Source of the DNA: Streptacidiphilus jiangxiensis
GTDB lineage: Bacteria > Actinomycetota > Actinomycetes > Streptomycetales > Streptomycetaceae
DNA length: 64,000 nt
Assembly (NCBI RefSeq): GCF_900109465.1
Contig: NZ_FOAZ01000002.1
Span: 434,001-498,000, forward strand
Direction: 5' to 3'
Below the pieces are notes generated by a model. That model did not search any database, was not told where the DNA came from, and saw only the letters and a program-made list of their open reading frames with translations. A program made the translations under genes and the position numbers. Below, piece after piece: positions 32,925-41,704 of this stretch. Numbering within the stretch: the first letter of the stretch is position 1; each line of letters opens with the position of its first letter.

Positions 32925-33772
32925 ACCCCACCGCTCCCCCGCCGCGCCCCCGCAGACGTCGCGGCCAACGCCGCAGGCCGGTGTTCGCGATCGCCGTCAC
33001 CGTGGTCTTCTTCGTCCTGCTCTACCTGCCGATCGCCATGGTCGTGCTCTTCTCCTTCAACGCGCAGAAGTCGCTCACGATCTTCAAGGGCTTCTCGCTG
33101 CGCTGGTACGAGGCCTTCTTCCACGACTCGGTCCTGCTCGGTTCGCTCGGGATGAGCCTGGAGGTCTCCCTCGTCGCCATGCTCGGCTCGGTCGTCCTGG
33201 GGGTGGCGCTCGCGCTCGGCCTGGTCCGCAACAAGGGACGGCTCGGCGCCTACGCGGGGCTCATCATGATGGTGCCGCTGATCACCCCGGAGATCGTCAC
33301 CGGCGTCGCCTCGCTGCTGCTCTTCAAGGGCCTCGGTGTCACGCTCAACAGCGGCACGGTGATGATCGCCGAGATCACCTTCTCCATCTCCTACGTCACG
33401 GTCATCCTGCGCTCCCGGGTCGCCGCGTTGAACCCGGAGGTCGAGGAGGCCGCGATGGACCTCGGTGCGACGCGCTGGCAGGCGCTGCGCCTGGTGACGC
33501 TGCCGGCGCTGCTGCCCGCCATCCTGGCCAGCGCCGTGCTGATCTTCGCGCTCGTCTTCGACGACTTCGTGCTGGCCTACTTCACCACCGGCGTCGACCC
33601 GCAGCCCTTGGCCGTGCGCATCTACTCCGCGATCCGCTTCGGCGTCGAACCGACGATCAACGCGGTCGGGACGCTGATGCTGGCCGGCTCGATCACCCTC
33701 ATCGGCCTCGCCCTGGCCATCCCGCGTCTCTTCGGCCGCCGCGGCGGCCTCGACCTCATCTCCGGGGAGTGA
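32921..33772 (+). CDS. polyamine-type ABC permease, PotC-like
   Basis: A 283-residue second permease. A basic Pro/Arg-rich N-terminal tail precedes six membrane helices. The EAA loop reads EVEEAAMDLGATRWQALRLVTLPALLPAI. It pairs with the PotB-like protein to form the channel. Confidence 0.9.
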   Translation: MNPTAPPPRPRRRRGQRRRPVFAIAVTVVFFVLLYLPIAMVVLFSFNAQKSLTIFKGFSLRWYEAFFHDSVLLGSLGMSLEVSLVAMLGSVVLGVALALGLVRNKGRLGAYAGLIMMVPLITPEIVTGVASLLLFKGLGVTLNSGTVMIAEITFSISYVTVILRSRVAALNPEVEEAAMDLGATRWQALRLVTLPALLPAILASAVLIFALVFDDFVLAYFTTGVDPQPLAVRIYSAIRFGVEPTINAVGTLMLAGSITLIGLALAIPRLFGRRGGLDLISGE

Positions 33773-33777
33773 CACCC

Positions 33778-34881
33778 ATGACGCCGACCACTGCACCCTC
33801 CGCCGCACCCGAAGCCGTGCCCGCCGTCAGACTCGACCACGTCGGCAAGGAGTTCAACGGCTCCCACGCGGTGCACGACCTGTGCCTGGACATCGCCCCG
33901 GGCGAGTTCTTCTCGCTCCTCGGCCCCTCCGGCTGCGGCAAGACCACCACCCTGCGCATGATCGGCGGCTTCGCCGACCCGACCGAGGGCGCCGTGCTGC
34001 TCTCCGGCGAGGACGTCACCTCGCTGCCGCCGAACAAGCGCAACGTCAACACCGTCTTCCAGAGCTACGCGCTCTTCGATCACCTCAGCGTCGCCGACAA
34101 CATCGCCTTCGGCCTCAAGCGCAAGGGCGTGCCGAAGGCGGAGATCCGCGAGCGGGTCGGCGCCATGGTCGACCTGGTCCAGCTGGGCGGGATGGCGGAG
34201 CGCAAGCCGCGCACACTCTCCGGCGGCCAGCGCCAGCGCGTCGCCCTGGCCCGGGCGCTGGTCAACCGCCCGGCGGTCCTGCTGCTGGACGAGCCGTTGG
34301 CGGCGCTGGACCTGAAGCTGAGGCGCCAGATGCAGGTGGAGCTGAAGCAGATCCAGCGCGAGGTCGGCATCACCTTCGTCTTCGTCACCCACGACCAGGA
34401 CGAGGCGCTGACCATGTCCGACCGGGTCGCGGTGATGAACGGCGGCCGGGTCGAGCAGTGCGGCACGCCCGAGGACGTCTACGAGCGGCCCGAGAGCCGG
34501 TTCGTGGCCGCGTTCATGGGGACCTCCAACCTGGTCGGCGGTGTCTTCCGGGACGGCGCCGTGCACCTGGACGGCGGCCCGGCGCTGCCGGTGGGCCCGC
34601 GCCCCGGAATCGCCGAGGGCAGCGCGGTGGACGTGTCGATCCGGCCGGAGAAGATCTGGCTCTCCGACTTCGAGCCCGGCATGCCGGTCGTCAACGGCGT
34701 GATCCGGGAGACGGTCTACTCCGGCCCCACCACGACGTACCTGATCGAGCTCGCGCCGGGTGTCACCGTCGCGGCGCTGGAGCAGAACACCGCCCGCGCC
34801 CGGATGGAGGACCGCTGGGCGGGCGGCGAGACCGTCGAGCTGGCCTACGACCCCGAGCACGCGCTGGTGCTGAGCCACTGA
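33778..34881 (+). CDS. polyamine-type ABC transporter ATPase, PotA-like
   Basis: A 367-residue ATPase: Walker A GPSGCGKTTT (49-58), signature LSGGQRQRVALARAL, Walker B LLLDEPLAALD, then a TOBE-type C-terminal regulatory domain (SIRPEKIWLSD). ATG 33778 has a GGGGAG site at good spacing; a GTG at 33769, overlapping the previous stop, would add three residues and is the alternative. Confidence 0.92.
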   Translation: MTPTTAPSAAPEAVPAVRLDHVGKEFNGSHAVHDLCLDIAPGEFFSLLGPSGCGKTTTLRMIGGFADPTEGAVLLSGEDVTSLPPNKRNVNTVFQSYALFDHLSVADNIAFGLKRKGVPKAEIRERVGAMVDLVQLGGMAERKPRTLSGGQRQRVALARALVNRPAVLLLDEPLAALDLKLRRQMQVELKQIQREVGITFVFVTHDQDEALTMSDRVAVMNGGRVEQCGTPEDVYERPESRFVAAFMGTSNLVGGVFRDGAVHLDGGPALPVGPRPGIAEGSAVDVSIRPEKIWLSDFEPGMPVVNGVIRETVYSGPTTTYLIELAPGVTVAALEQNTARARMEDRWAGGETVELAYDPEHALVLSH

Positions 34882-34911
34882 CCACCCAGGCGTCGAAGGA
34901 AGGGAACCGAA

Positions 34912-36225
34912 GTGAACCACGACGTCATCGTGCTCGGCGCCGGCCTGGCCGGGCTGAGCGCGGCGCGGGACCTCGTCCACGCCGGTGTCGACGTGCTCGT
35001 CGTCGAGGCCCGCGAGCGCGTCGGCGGGCGGGTCGAGCAGCAGCAACTGCCGGACGGGCGGCTGGTCCAGCTGGGCGGCGAGGTCGTCGGCCGGGCCCAC
35101 ACGGCCTACCTGGGGCTGGTCGAGGAGCTGGAGCTGACGCTCGTCCCCAGCTACGTCGCCGAACCGGGCCTGATCGCCCGGGCCACACCCGAGGGTGTCT
35201 CGGCGGGCGACCCGCCGCACTGGTTCGGCCCCGAGGACGAGGCCGAACACCGCAAGGCCACCGCCGAGTTCGTCGACCTGGCCCGGACCGTCGACCCGGA
35301 CGACCCGTGGTCGCACCCGGACGTGGCGGCCCTGGACGGTCTTTCGGTGGGCGCCTGGCTGCGCTCCCGCAAGGCGTCGCCGGCGGTGGTGCGGCTGTGG
35401 GAGATCGGCGCGTTGGGGCTGGCCGACGGCTCGATCGAGCGCACCTCGCTGCTGGCCGCGCTGCGCAAGCAGGCGGCGGTGCCGAGCGCGGGCCACTACG
35501 ACTACGAGGACTGGGAGGGCCTGCGGGTCGCCGAGGGATCGGCGACGGTCGCCCTGCGGATGGCCGAGGAGCTCGGCCCGCGCGTCCGACTGGGCGCACC
35601 GGTGACCGCGTTGGACGTCCGGCCGGACCGCTGCACGGTCCGCCTCCGCGGCGGCGAGACGCTCACCGCCTCGGCGGTGGTGAGCGCGCTGCCGGTCGGA
35701 CCGCTGCGGGACGTCACCGTCACCGGCGTCTCCGATGCGCGCCTGGCCTCCCTGCACGCGCAACGCCACGCCCTGGCCGCCAAGTTCGTCGCCGCCTACC
35801 GGCAGCCGTTCTGGCGGGAGCGGGGGCTCAGCGGCCTGTCGGAGTGCGAGGGCGTGCTCGGCAGCACCTGGCCGCAGAGCACGGCCGTGCTCTCGGCACT
35901 CGTTCCGCCGGAGCGCCTGGGCCCGCTGCTCGGCATGCCGGCCCAGCTGCGCGAGCGCGAACTCCTGTCCGAGATAGCGGTGTTGTACGGGCCGCCCGCG
36001 CTCGACCCACTGGCGGCGTGGCTGCGCTGCTGGGGCACCGACCCGTGGACGCAGGGCTACGTGACCCAGTGGGTGCCCGGCGACGTGCAGCGGGTCGGCC
36101 CACTGCACGCCACCCACGAACCGCCGTTCTACGTCTGCGGTTCCGACCAGTGGGTCGCCGGCTACATGGAGGGCGCGGTCCGCACCGGCCGCGCCGCCGC
36201 GAAGGAGGCACTGCGCCGTGGCTGA
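34912..36225 (+). CDS. flavin-containing amine oxidase
   Basis: A 437-residue FAD amine oxidase. The N-terminal dinucleotide motif is VIVLGAGLAGLSAARDL followed by VEARERVGGRVEQQQ; the C-terminus has the FAD-binding CGSDQWVAGYMEGAVRTGR. It would oxidise an imported amine to an aldehyde with release of ammonia or amine and hydrogen peroxide. Its stop overlaps the following gene by eight bases, and that gene encodes the matching aldehyde dehydrogenase. Confidence 0.9.
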   Translation: MNHDVIVLGAGLAGLSAARDLVHAGVDVLVVEARERVGGRVEQQQLPDGRLVQLGGEVVGRAHTAYLGLVEELELTLVPSYVAEPGLIARATPEGVSAGDPPHWFGPEDEAEHRKATAEFVDLARTVDPDDPWSHPDVAALDGLSVGAWLRSRKASPAVVRLWEIGALGLADGSIERTSLLAALRKQAAVPSAGHYDYEDWEGLRVAEGSATVALRMAEELGPRVRLGAPVTALDVRPDRCTVRLRGGETLTASAVVSALPVGPLRDVTVTGVSDARLASLHAQRHALAAKFVAAYRQPFWRERGLSGLSECEGVLGSTWPQSTAVLSALVPPERLGPLLGMPAQLRERELLSEIAVLYGPPALDPLAAWLRCWGTDPWTQGYVTQWVPGDVQRVGPLHATHEPPFYVCGSDQWVAGYMEGAVRTGRAAAKEALRRG

Positions 36226-37651
36226 CGTCCACTCACCTCTCTTGGTGCTCAACCACATCGGCGGCCAGGACCGGCCCGCGGTGACCGGCGCGCAGAGCGA
36301 ACTGGTCGACCCGTCCACCGGACGGACCCACGCCCACGCCGCCCGCTCCGGCCCTGCGGACGTCGACGCGGCCTGCGTCGCCGCGGAGGCGGCCTTCGAC
36401 CGCTGGTCGCGCACCACGCCGGCCCGACGGCAACGGGCCCTGCTGCGCCTCGCGGACTCCGTGGAACGCCACCTCAAGGAGTTCACGGAGGCCGAGTGCG
36501 CCGACACCGGCAAGCCGCGCGACGCCTTCCTTGCCGACGAACTGCCCGCCGTCGTGGACACCCTGCGGTTCTTCGCGGGCGCCGCCCGGGCCCTGCCGGG
36601 CAGCGTGGCGGCGGAGTACACCGAGGACCGCACCTCGCTGCTGCGCCGTGAGCCGGTCGGGGTCTGCGCCCAGATCACCCCGTGGAACTACCCGTTGATG
36701 ATGGCGGTGTGGAAGCTGGCCCCGGCACTGGCGGCCGGCAACACCGTCGTCCTCAAACCGGCCGACACCACCCCCTCCTCCACCGCGTTGCTGGCCCGGC
36801 TCGCGGCCGAGCACCTGCCGCCCGGCGTGCTCAACGTCGTCTGCGGCGACCGGGCCACGGGCGCGGCGCTGGTCGCGCACCCGACCCCCGCGATGGTCGC
36901 CGTCACCGGCAGCGTCCGCGCCGGACGGGAGATCGCGGCGGCCTGTGCCGCCGACCTGAAGCGTCTGCATCTCGAACTCGGCGGCAACGCACCGGTGCTG
37001 GTGCACGACGACGTGGACGTGGAGGCGGTCGCGGAGGCGTTGGCCGAGGTCGCCTTCTACAACACGGGCCAGGACTGCACGGCCGCCACCCGCCTGCTGG
37101 TCCACCGCGACGTCCACGACGCCTTCCTGGCCGCGTTCGCCGCGCGGGCCGCCGCGCTGCGCACGGGTGCGCCGGACGAGCCGGGCGCGGCCTTCGGCCC
37201 GCTCAACAGCGCCGCCCAACTGGCCCGCGTCCGTGGGCTGCTGGACCGGCTCCCCGGTCATGCCGAGATCGTGGCGGGCGGCGGCCCGGTGGCACGGGAG
37301 GGCTTCTTCCACGAGGCGACGGTCGTCTCCTCGGTCCGGCAGGACGACGAGATCGTGCAGGAGGAGGTGTTCGGGCCGGTCGTCACCGTCCAGTCCTTCG
37401 CGGACGAGGCGGAGGCGCTGCGGCTCGCCAACGGCGTGCGCTTCGGGCTCGCCGCGAGCGTGTGGACCCGGGACATCGAGCGGGCGATGCGCGCGACGCG
37501 CGAGCTGCGCACCGGCATCGTCTGGGTCAACACCCACGGCACGACCGTCTCCGAGATGCCGCACGGCGGTCGCGGCCAGTCCGGCTACGGCAGCGACCTG
37601 TCGATGGCCGGCCTGCTGGAGTACACACAGGCCAAGCACGTCATGGTGTGA
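36218..37651 (+). CDS. aldehyde dehydrogenase, aminobutyraldehyde type
   Basis: A 477-residue NAD(P)-dependent aldehyde dehydrogenase with ITPWNYPLMMAVWKLAPA, LELGGNAPVLVHDDVD (general-base Glu) and the catalytic Cys in NTGQDCTAATR. The NTGQDCTAATR form and the C-terminal MPHGGRGQSGYGSDLS are typical of gamma-aminobutyraldehyde/betaine-aldehyde dehydrogenases. It completes oxidation of the amine-oxidase product. GTG start within the preceding gene. Confidence 0.9.
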   Translation: MADVHSPLLVLNHIGGQDRPAVTGAQSELVDPSTGRTHAHAARSGPADVDAACVAAEAAFDRWSRTTPARRQRALLRLADSVERHLKEFTEAECADTGKPRDAFLADELPAVVDTLRFFAGAARALPGSVAAEYTEDRTSLLRREPVGVCAQITPWNYPLMMAVWKLAPALAAGNTVVLKPADTTPSSTALLARLAAEHLPPGVLNVVCGDRATGAALVAHPTPAMVAVTGSVRAGREIAAACAADLKRLHLELGGNAPVLVHDDVDVEAVAEALAEVAFYNTGQDCTAATRLLVHRDVHDAFLAAFAARAAALRTGAPDEPGAAFGPLNSAAQLARVRGLLDRLPGHAEIVAGGGPVAREGFFHEATVVSSVRQDDEIVQEEVFGPVVTVQSFADEAEALRLANGVRFGLAASVWTRDIERAMRATRELRTGIVWVNTHGTTVSEMPHGGRGQSGYGSDLSMAGLLEYTQAKHVMV

Positions 37652-37668
37652 CGCCGACCCTGGGACCG

Positions 37669-37706
37669 CGAAGGCCGCCGACCTGTGGGGAGGTCGACGG
37701 CCTTCG
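37669..37706. terminator. bidirectional hairpin terminator
   Basis: Stem CGAAGGCCGCCGACCT / AGGTCGACGGCCTTCG with one mismatch and a six-base loop, between the converging aldehyde dehydrogenase and purB genes. Confidence 0.85.
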
Positions 37707-37735
37707 CTGCGTGCTGTCTCAGCGCGGGAGCGGGA

Positions 37736-39166
37736 TCAGAGAATCGCGCCCGGACGGTACTTGGCGGCCTCCGGGTAGCGGGCGGTGATCTGCTCCACGC
37801 GGGCGGCGACCTCGCCGACCTGCGCGGCGGCCGCGCCGGTGAAGGAGAGCTTGTCCGCCAGCAGGGCGTCCAGGCCCGCGCGGTCCAGCGGGATCCGCTC
37901 GTCCGCCGCGAGGCGGTCCAGCAGCTGGTTCTCGCGCACGCCCTGACGCATCGCCAGGGCGGAGCCGACCGCGTGCTCCTTGATCGCCTCGTGGGCGGTC
38001 TCGCGGCCGACGCCGGCGCGCACCGAGGCCATCAGCACCTTGGTGGTGCCGAGGAACGGCAGGTAGCGGTCCAGCTCGGCGGCGATGACGGCCGGGAAGG
38101 CGCCGAACTCGTCGAGCACGGTCAGGAAGGTCTCGATGAGACCGTCGAAGGCGAAGAACGCGTCCGGCAGCGCGACGCGGCGCACCACGGAGCAGGAGAC
38201 GTCGCCCTCGTTCCACTGGTCACCGGAGAGCTCGGAGACCATGGAGGCGTAGCCGCGCAGGATCACGGCCAGGCCGTTGACGCGCTCGCAGGAGCGGGTG
38301 TTCATCTTGTGCGGCATCGCGGAGGAGCCGACCTGGCCCTCCTTGAAGCCCTCCGTCACCAGCTCGATGCCGGCCATCAGGCGGATCGTCTTGGCGAGCG
38401 AGCCCGGCGCGCCGGCCAGCTGGACCAGGGCGGTGAGCACGTCGTAGTCGAGCGAGCGCGGGTAGACCTGGCCGACGGAGGTGAAGCCCTGCTCGAAGCC
38501 GAGGTGACCGGCGACGCGGCGCTCCAGCTCGGAGAGCTTGGCGGCGTCGCCGCCGAGCAGGTCCAGCATGTCCTGGCTGGTGCCGACCGGGCCCTTGATC
38601 CCGCGCAGCGGGTAACGGGCGATCAGCTCCTCCAGCCGGGTGAAGGCGACGAGCAGCTCGTCGGCGGCCGTGGCGAAGCGCTTGCCCAGCGTCGTGGCCT
38701 GAGCGGCGACGTTGTGGGAGCGACCGGCCATCACGAGCTCGCCGTGCTCGGCGGCGAGCTGGGCCAGGCGCGCCAGCAGCGCGACCGTGCGGTCGCGGAC
38801 GTGCTCGAGGGACTGCTTGATCTGCAGCTGCTCGACGTTCTCGGTCAGGTCGCGGGAGGTCATGCCCTTGTGGACCTGCTCATGGCCGGCGAGGGCGTTG
38901 AACTCCTCGATCCGGGCCTTGACGTCGTGGCGGGTGACCCGCTCACGCTCGGCGATGGAGCCGAGGTCGACGGTGTCGACAACCCGCTCGTAGTCGGCGA
39001 CGGCGCCCTCGGGCACGTCGATCCCCAGGTCGGCCTGGGCCTTCAGCACGGCCAGCCACAGCTGCCGTTCGAGGACGACCTTGTGCTCGGGGGACCACAG
39101 CCGCGCAAGCTCGCCGGAGGCGTAGCGGGCGGCCAGGACATCGGGGATGAAGGGCTTGGCGCTCAC
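37736..39166 (-). CDS. purB: adenylosuccinate lyase
   Basis: A 476-residue fumarase/aspartase-superfamily enzyme with the signature VGSSAMPHKMNTRSCE and GRSHNVAAQATTLGKR. It cleaves SAICAR and adenylosuccinate, releasing fumarate, in purine synthesis. The GTG at 39166 (VSAKPFIPDVLAARYAS) is chosen because this is where family similarity begins; a longer frame to 39223 has an atypical Cys/Pro-rich start. It is a monocistronic housekeeping gene. Confidence 0.95.
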   Translation of the reverse strand: MSAKPFIPDVLAARYASGELARLWSPEHKVVLERQLWLAVLKAQADLGIDVPEGAVADYERVVDTVDLGSIAERERVTRHDVKARIEEFNALAGHEQVHKGMTSRDLTENVEQLQIKQSLEHVRDRTVALLARLAQLAAEHGELVMAGRSHNVAAQATTLGKRFATAADELLVAFTRLEELIARYPLRGIKGPVGTSQDMLDLLGGDAAKLSELERRVAGHLGFEQGFTSVGQVYPRSLDYDVLTALVQLAGAPGSLAKTIRLMAGIELVTEGFKEGQVGSSAMPHKMNTRSCERVNGLAVILRGYASMVSELSGDQWNEGDVSCSVVRRVALPDAFFAFDGLIETFLTVLDEFGAFPAVIAAELDRYLPFLGTTKVLMASVRAGVGRETAHEAIKEHAVGSALAMRQGVRENQLLDRLAADERIPLDRAGLDALLADKLSFTGAAAAQVGEVAARVEQITARYPEAAKYRPGAIL

Positions 39167-39293
39167 GCTAGGGAATTCTAACGTGCAGCTCAGCGGGTGC
39201 GCGCACCCGCCCGGCCGGGGCACCCCCGCCGACTGTGCGCGGACCGCTCCCCTCTACGCTGCTCCGACACGACGGAGGGGATCAACGAAACCG

Positions 39294-40829
39294 ATGGTCA
39301 GCAGCTTTGTCAGCAGCTTCGTGGGGCTCGTGGTGCTGCCACTGGTCGTCGCCGGACTGGTCCGGTGGGCTGCGGCCCGGCGTCGGCGCGGCCTCGCGGC
39401 CGGACGGGCGGTGCACTTCCGTGGCCGGCTCGACGGCCGCAAGGGACGGTTGCTGGTGGACCCTCGCCTGGACACTCCGGTCTTCCTGGGCCAGGACGGC
39501 AGCGCCACCGCGCTGCCGCGCGGCGGCAAGGCCGTCGACGCGACCGCGCTCCCCAACCGGACCGGCCAGCCCGCCTTCGAGAGGGTGGGCCTGCGCTACC
39601 GGACGCCCGAGGGCGCGACGGTCCGGCTGAGCCTCGGCACCCATGACGCGCGCACGGTCGGCACCTGGCTCAACGAGCCGACGGACGCCGTTCCCTCTCC
39701 GCGCCCGCGCCGCCTGCCGGTGGCTCCGCTGTGGGCGGTGCTCGCGCTGGCGTTCTCCGCGCTCGTGGTCCTGGCCGCGGTGGACGTGGCGCTGCTGGGC
39801 ACGCACACGACCGCCGAGGTGGTCAGCGTCGACGGTCGCGGCGGGATCTGCGTCGTCCGCTGGGCGGGCGGCTCGGAGCAGTCGACCGTCGACTGCGACA
39901 CGGCGCAGGCCAGGGCGGGGGACCACGAGGCGATCATCGCCCTGCCGTGGCCGTTCCTCGGCAAGGCCGTGGACACGGTGACCACCTCGTGGGTGGCGGT
40001 GGTCTCCGGGGGCGGCTCCGGCCTGCTCGGCCTGGCCGGAGCGGTGGTGCTCACCCCGCTGGCCTGCGCGCGACGGGTCCGCCGGGCACAGGCGGCCGGG
40101 CCGCTCTCGCCGACCCCGCAGTCGGCGACGCCCGACAACGACGAGGACGACTGGCCGTCCCTCGCCGACGGGCTGAGCTACGCAAGCCTCTCCGCCGTCG
40201 CCCGGTACGCCGACCGCCACGGACCCGGCGCGAAGTTCTCCGCGCCACGCCGACGCAGCGACCAAGCCTCCCTGGGCCCCCGCCGCTGGGCGGCTGCCGC
40301 CGTGCTCGGCACAGAGGCGTGGTTCCTCCTCGCACTGTCGGTGGGCGGGATGCTCGACGACCACTTCCACCTGGGCCACTGGCGCTTCCTCCTGCTGGGG
40401 CCCGTCGCCGTCGCGGCCCTGGCCCGGATCGGCTGGTTCACCCTCGACCGCGCCGCCACGTGCGGTCCGGTGCTGCGCGCGGTGCGCGAGGGAGGCGGGC
40501 AACCGATGCGGTACGTCCGACTCCGGCGGGAGACGGGCGTCACGGCGCTGGTGCTCTTCCCGGCCGAGGGCGGCGAGGCCGCGGCGCCACAGTACGTGCA
40601 GCTGATCTCCGCGTGCCGGGGCGGCGAGCGCCGCACGGTCGGCGGCCCGGCGCCGGTGGGCGAGGCGCTGGTGCACGACTCCGGCACGGGGCTCCTGCTC
40701 TGCGAGATCGACGGCGTCCGCTACCTGCCCCGGGGCCGCGTCCTGGAGATCGACGCGGAACCGGTCCGCGGCCGCGAGGAGCTCCTCCGTCTCGCCGGCA
40801 CCCACCGCCGCCCCGTGGATCCCTCCTGA
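39294..40829 (+). CDS. hypothetical membrane protein
   Basis: A 511-residue protein. One hydrophobic helix lies at the extreme N-terminus (VGLVVLPLVVAGLVRWAAA). Two others (about 145-165 and 245-265) flank a Cys-containing loop (CVVRWAGGSEQSTVDC) that may be extracytoplasmic. A second hydrophobic pair sits near 345-390, and a soluble C-terminus follows. The loop pattern resembles DUF3592-type proteins only loosely. Function unknown. ATG 39294 sits 13 bases after a GGAGGGG. Confidence 0.65.
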   Translation: MVSSFVSSFVGLVVLPLVVAGLVRWAAARRRRGLAAGRAVHFRGRLDGRKGRLLVDPRLDTPVFLGQDGSATALPRGGKAVDATALPNRTGQPAFERVGLRYRTPEGATVRLSLGTHDARTVGTWLNEPTDAVPSPRPRRLPVAPLWAVLALAFSALVVLAAVDVALLGTHTTAEVVSVDGRGGICVVRWAGGSEQSTVDCDTAQARAGDHEAIIALPWPFLGKAVDTVTTSWVAVVSGGGSGLLGLAGAVVLTPLACARRVRRAQAAGPLSPTPQSATPDNDEDDWPSLADGLSYASLSAVARYADRHGPGAKFSAPRRRSDQASLGPRRWAAAAVLGTEAWFLLALSVGGMLDDHFHLGHWRFLLLGPVAVAALARIGWFTLDRAATCGPVLRAVREGGGQPMRYVRLRRETGVTALVLFPAEGGEAAAPQYVQLISACRGGERRTVGGPAPVGEALVHDSGTGLLLCEIDGVRYLPRGRVLEIDAEPVRGREELLRLAGTHRRPVDPS

Positions 40830-40852
40830 CCTGAGGCGCGTAGCGCCTCAGG
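40830..40852. terminator. bidirectional hairpin terminator
   Basis: Perfect 10-bp stem CCTGAGGCGC / GCGCCTCAGG with a three-base loop, between converging genes. Confidence 0.85.
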
Positions 40853-40875
40853 GGCCGTCCCCTGGGAGTGGCAAC

Positions 40876-41655
40876 TCACCCCTGGGTCGAAGCCCTCCGG
40901 ATGCGGGCCTCGATGCCGTCGAGTGCGAGGTCCAGGCCCTCGGCGAAGCTGCGGTCGCGTTTGGTGGCCTGCGTCTCTCCCACCTGGGGCGGCATGACCT
41001 TGTCCGCGTTGTCGATGTGCTGGTGGTCGATCTCGGCCGCCAGGCCGACCACCGCGGCGTGGTACTCCTCCTCGGCGAGCCCGGATTCGCGCACGCGGAT
41101 CAGCATCTGCCCCTCCGACGTCGCGAAACCGTACACGAACTGGAAGAGCAGGCCCAGCGCGCCCGCGTACTGCTCCCGCGGCAGCCCCGTGCGTTCCGCC
41201 GCGGCGACCGCACTGGTGGTGAAGAACAGCGCGTTGGGCCCGAGCGGGAGCACCTCCCCCGCCACCCGGGTCGCCCACAGGTGTCGGCGGTAGAACGCGC
41301 GGTACTCCTCGCACATCACCCGCAGGTGCTCACGCCAGTCGCCGTCCTCGGCGAGCGGCGGGATCCGCATCTCGCCGAGGGCTTCGTCCAGGGCGAGCTC
41401 CAGCAGCTCGCCCTTGTTGTCGACATACCAGTAGACCGACATGGGCGTGACCCCGAGCTCCGCCGCCAGCCGTCGCATCGAGAAGCGCTGCTCGCCCTCC
41501 GCGTCCAGCAGCGCGATCGCGGCGCGGACGATGCGCTGCCGGGAGAGCCCGCTGGGCGCGTTGCCCCGCTTCCGCTCCCTCGGCGGCCGGACCCAGACGC
41601 TGACCTGCGGCGCGGCGGCCGGGTTCGGCGGCTGATCGGACTTCTGCGGGGCCAT
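40876..41655 (-). CDS. TetR family regulator of the adjacent efflux pump
   Basis: A 259-residue regulator of the tetracycline-repressor-like subgroup. An approximately 40-residue basic N-terminal tail precedes the HTH (RQRIVRAAIALLDAEGEQRF, LAAELGVTPMSVYWYVDNKGEL); MSVYWYV is typical of the class with a TetR_C_1 C-terminus. It lies 49 bp downstream of the MFS efflux gene on the same strand, and the paired palindromes at 43284-43318 are its probable operators. Confidence 0.9.
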   Translation of the reverse strand: MAPQKSDQPPNPAAAPQVSVWVRPPRERKRGNAPSGLSRQRIVRAAIALLDAEGEQRFSMRRLAAELGVTPMSVYWYVDNKGELLELALDEALGEMRIPPLAEDGDWREHLRVMCEEYRAFYRRHLWATRVAGEVLPLGPNALFFTTSAVAAAERTGLPREQYAGALGLLFQFVYGFATSEGQMLIRVRESGLAEEEYHAAVVGLAAEIDHQHIDNADKVMPPQVGETQATKRDRSFAEGLDLALDGIEARIRRASTQG

Positions 41656-41704
41656 GCGGCGATCGTAGTGCCGCCCGCTCGCGGGCACGGCCCGCGCCGC
41701 CCGC

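Noticed and set aside
33769..33777. GTG start of the PotA-like ATPase overlapping the PotC stop
   Set aside because: Possible, but the ATG at 33778 has the better spaced ribosome site; recorded as alternative only.
40830..40852. Transposon end or attachment site
   Set aside because: A short perfect hairpin between two converging genes is explained as a bidirectional terminator; no direct repeats flank it.
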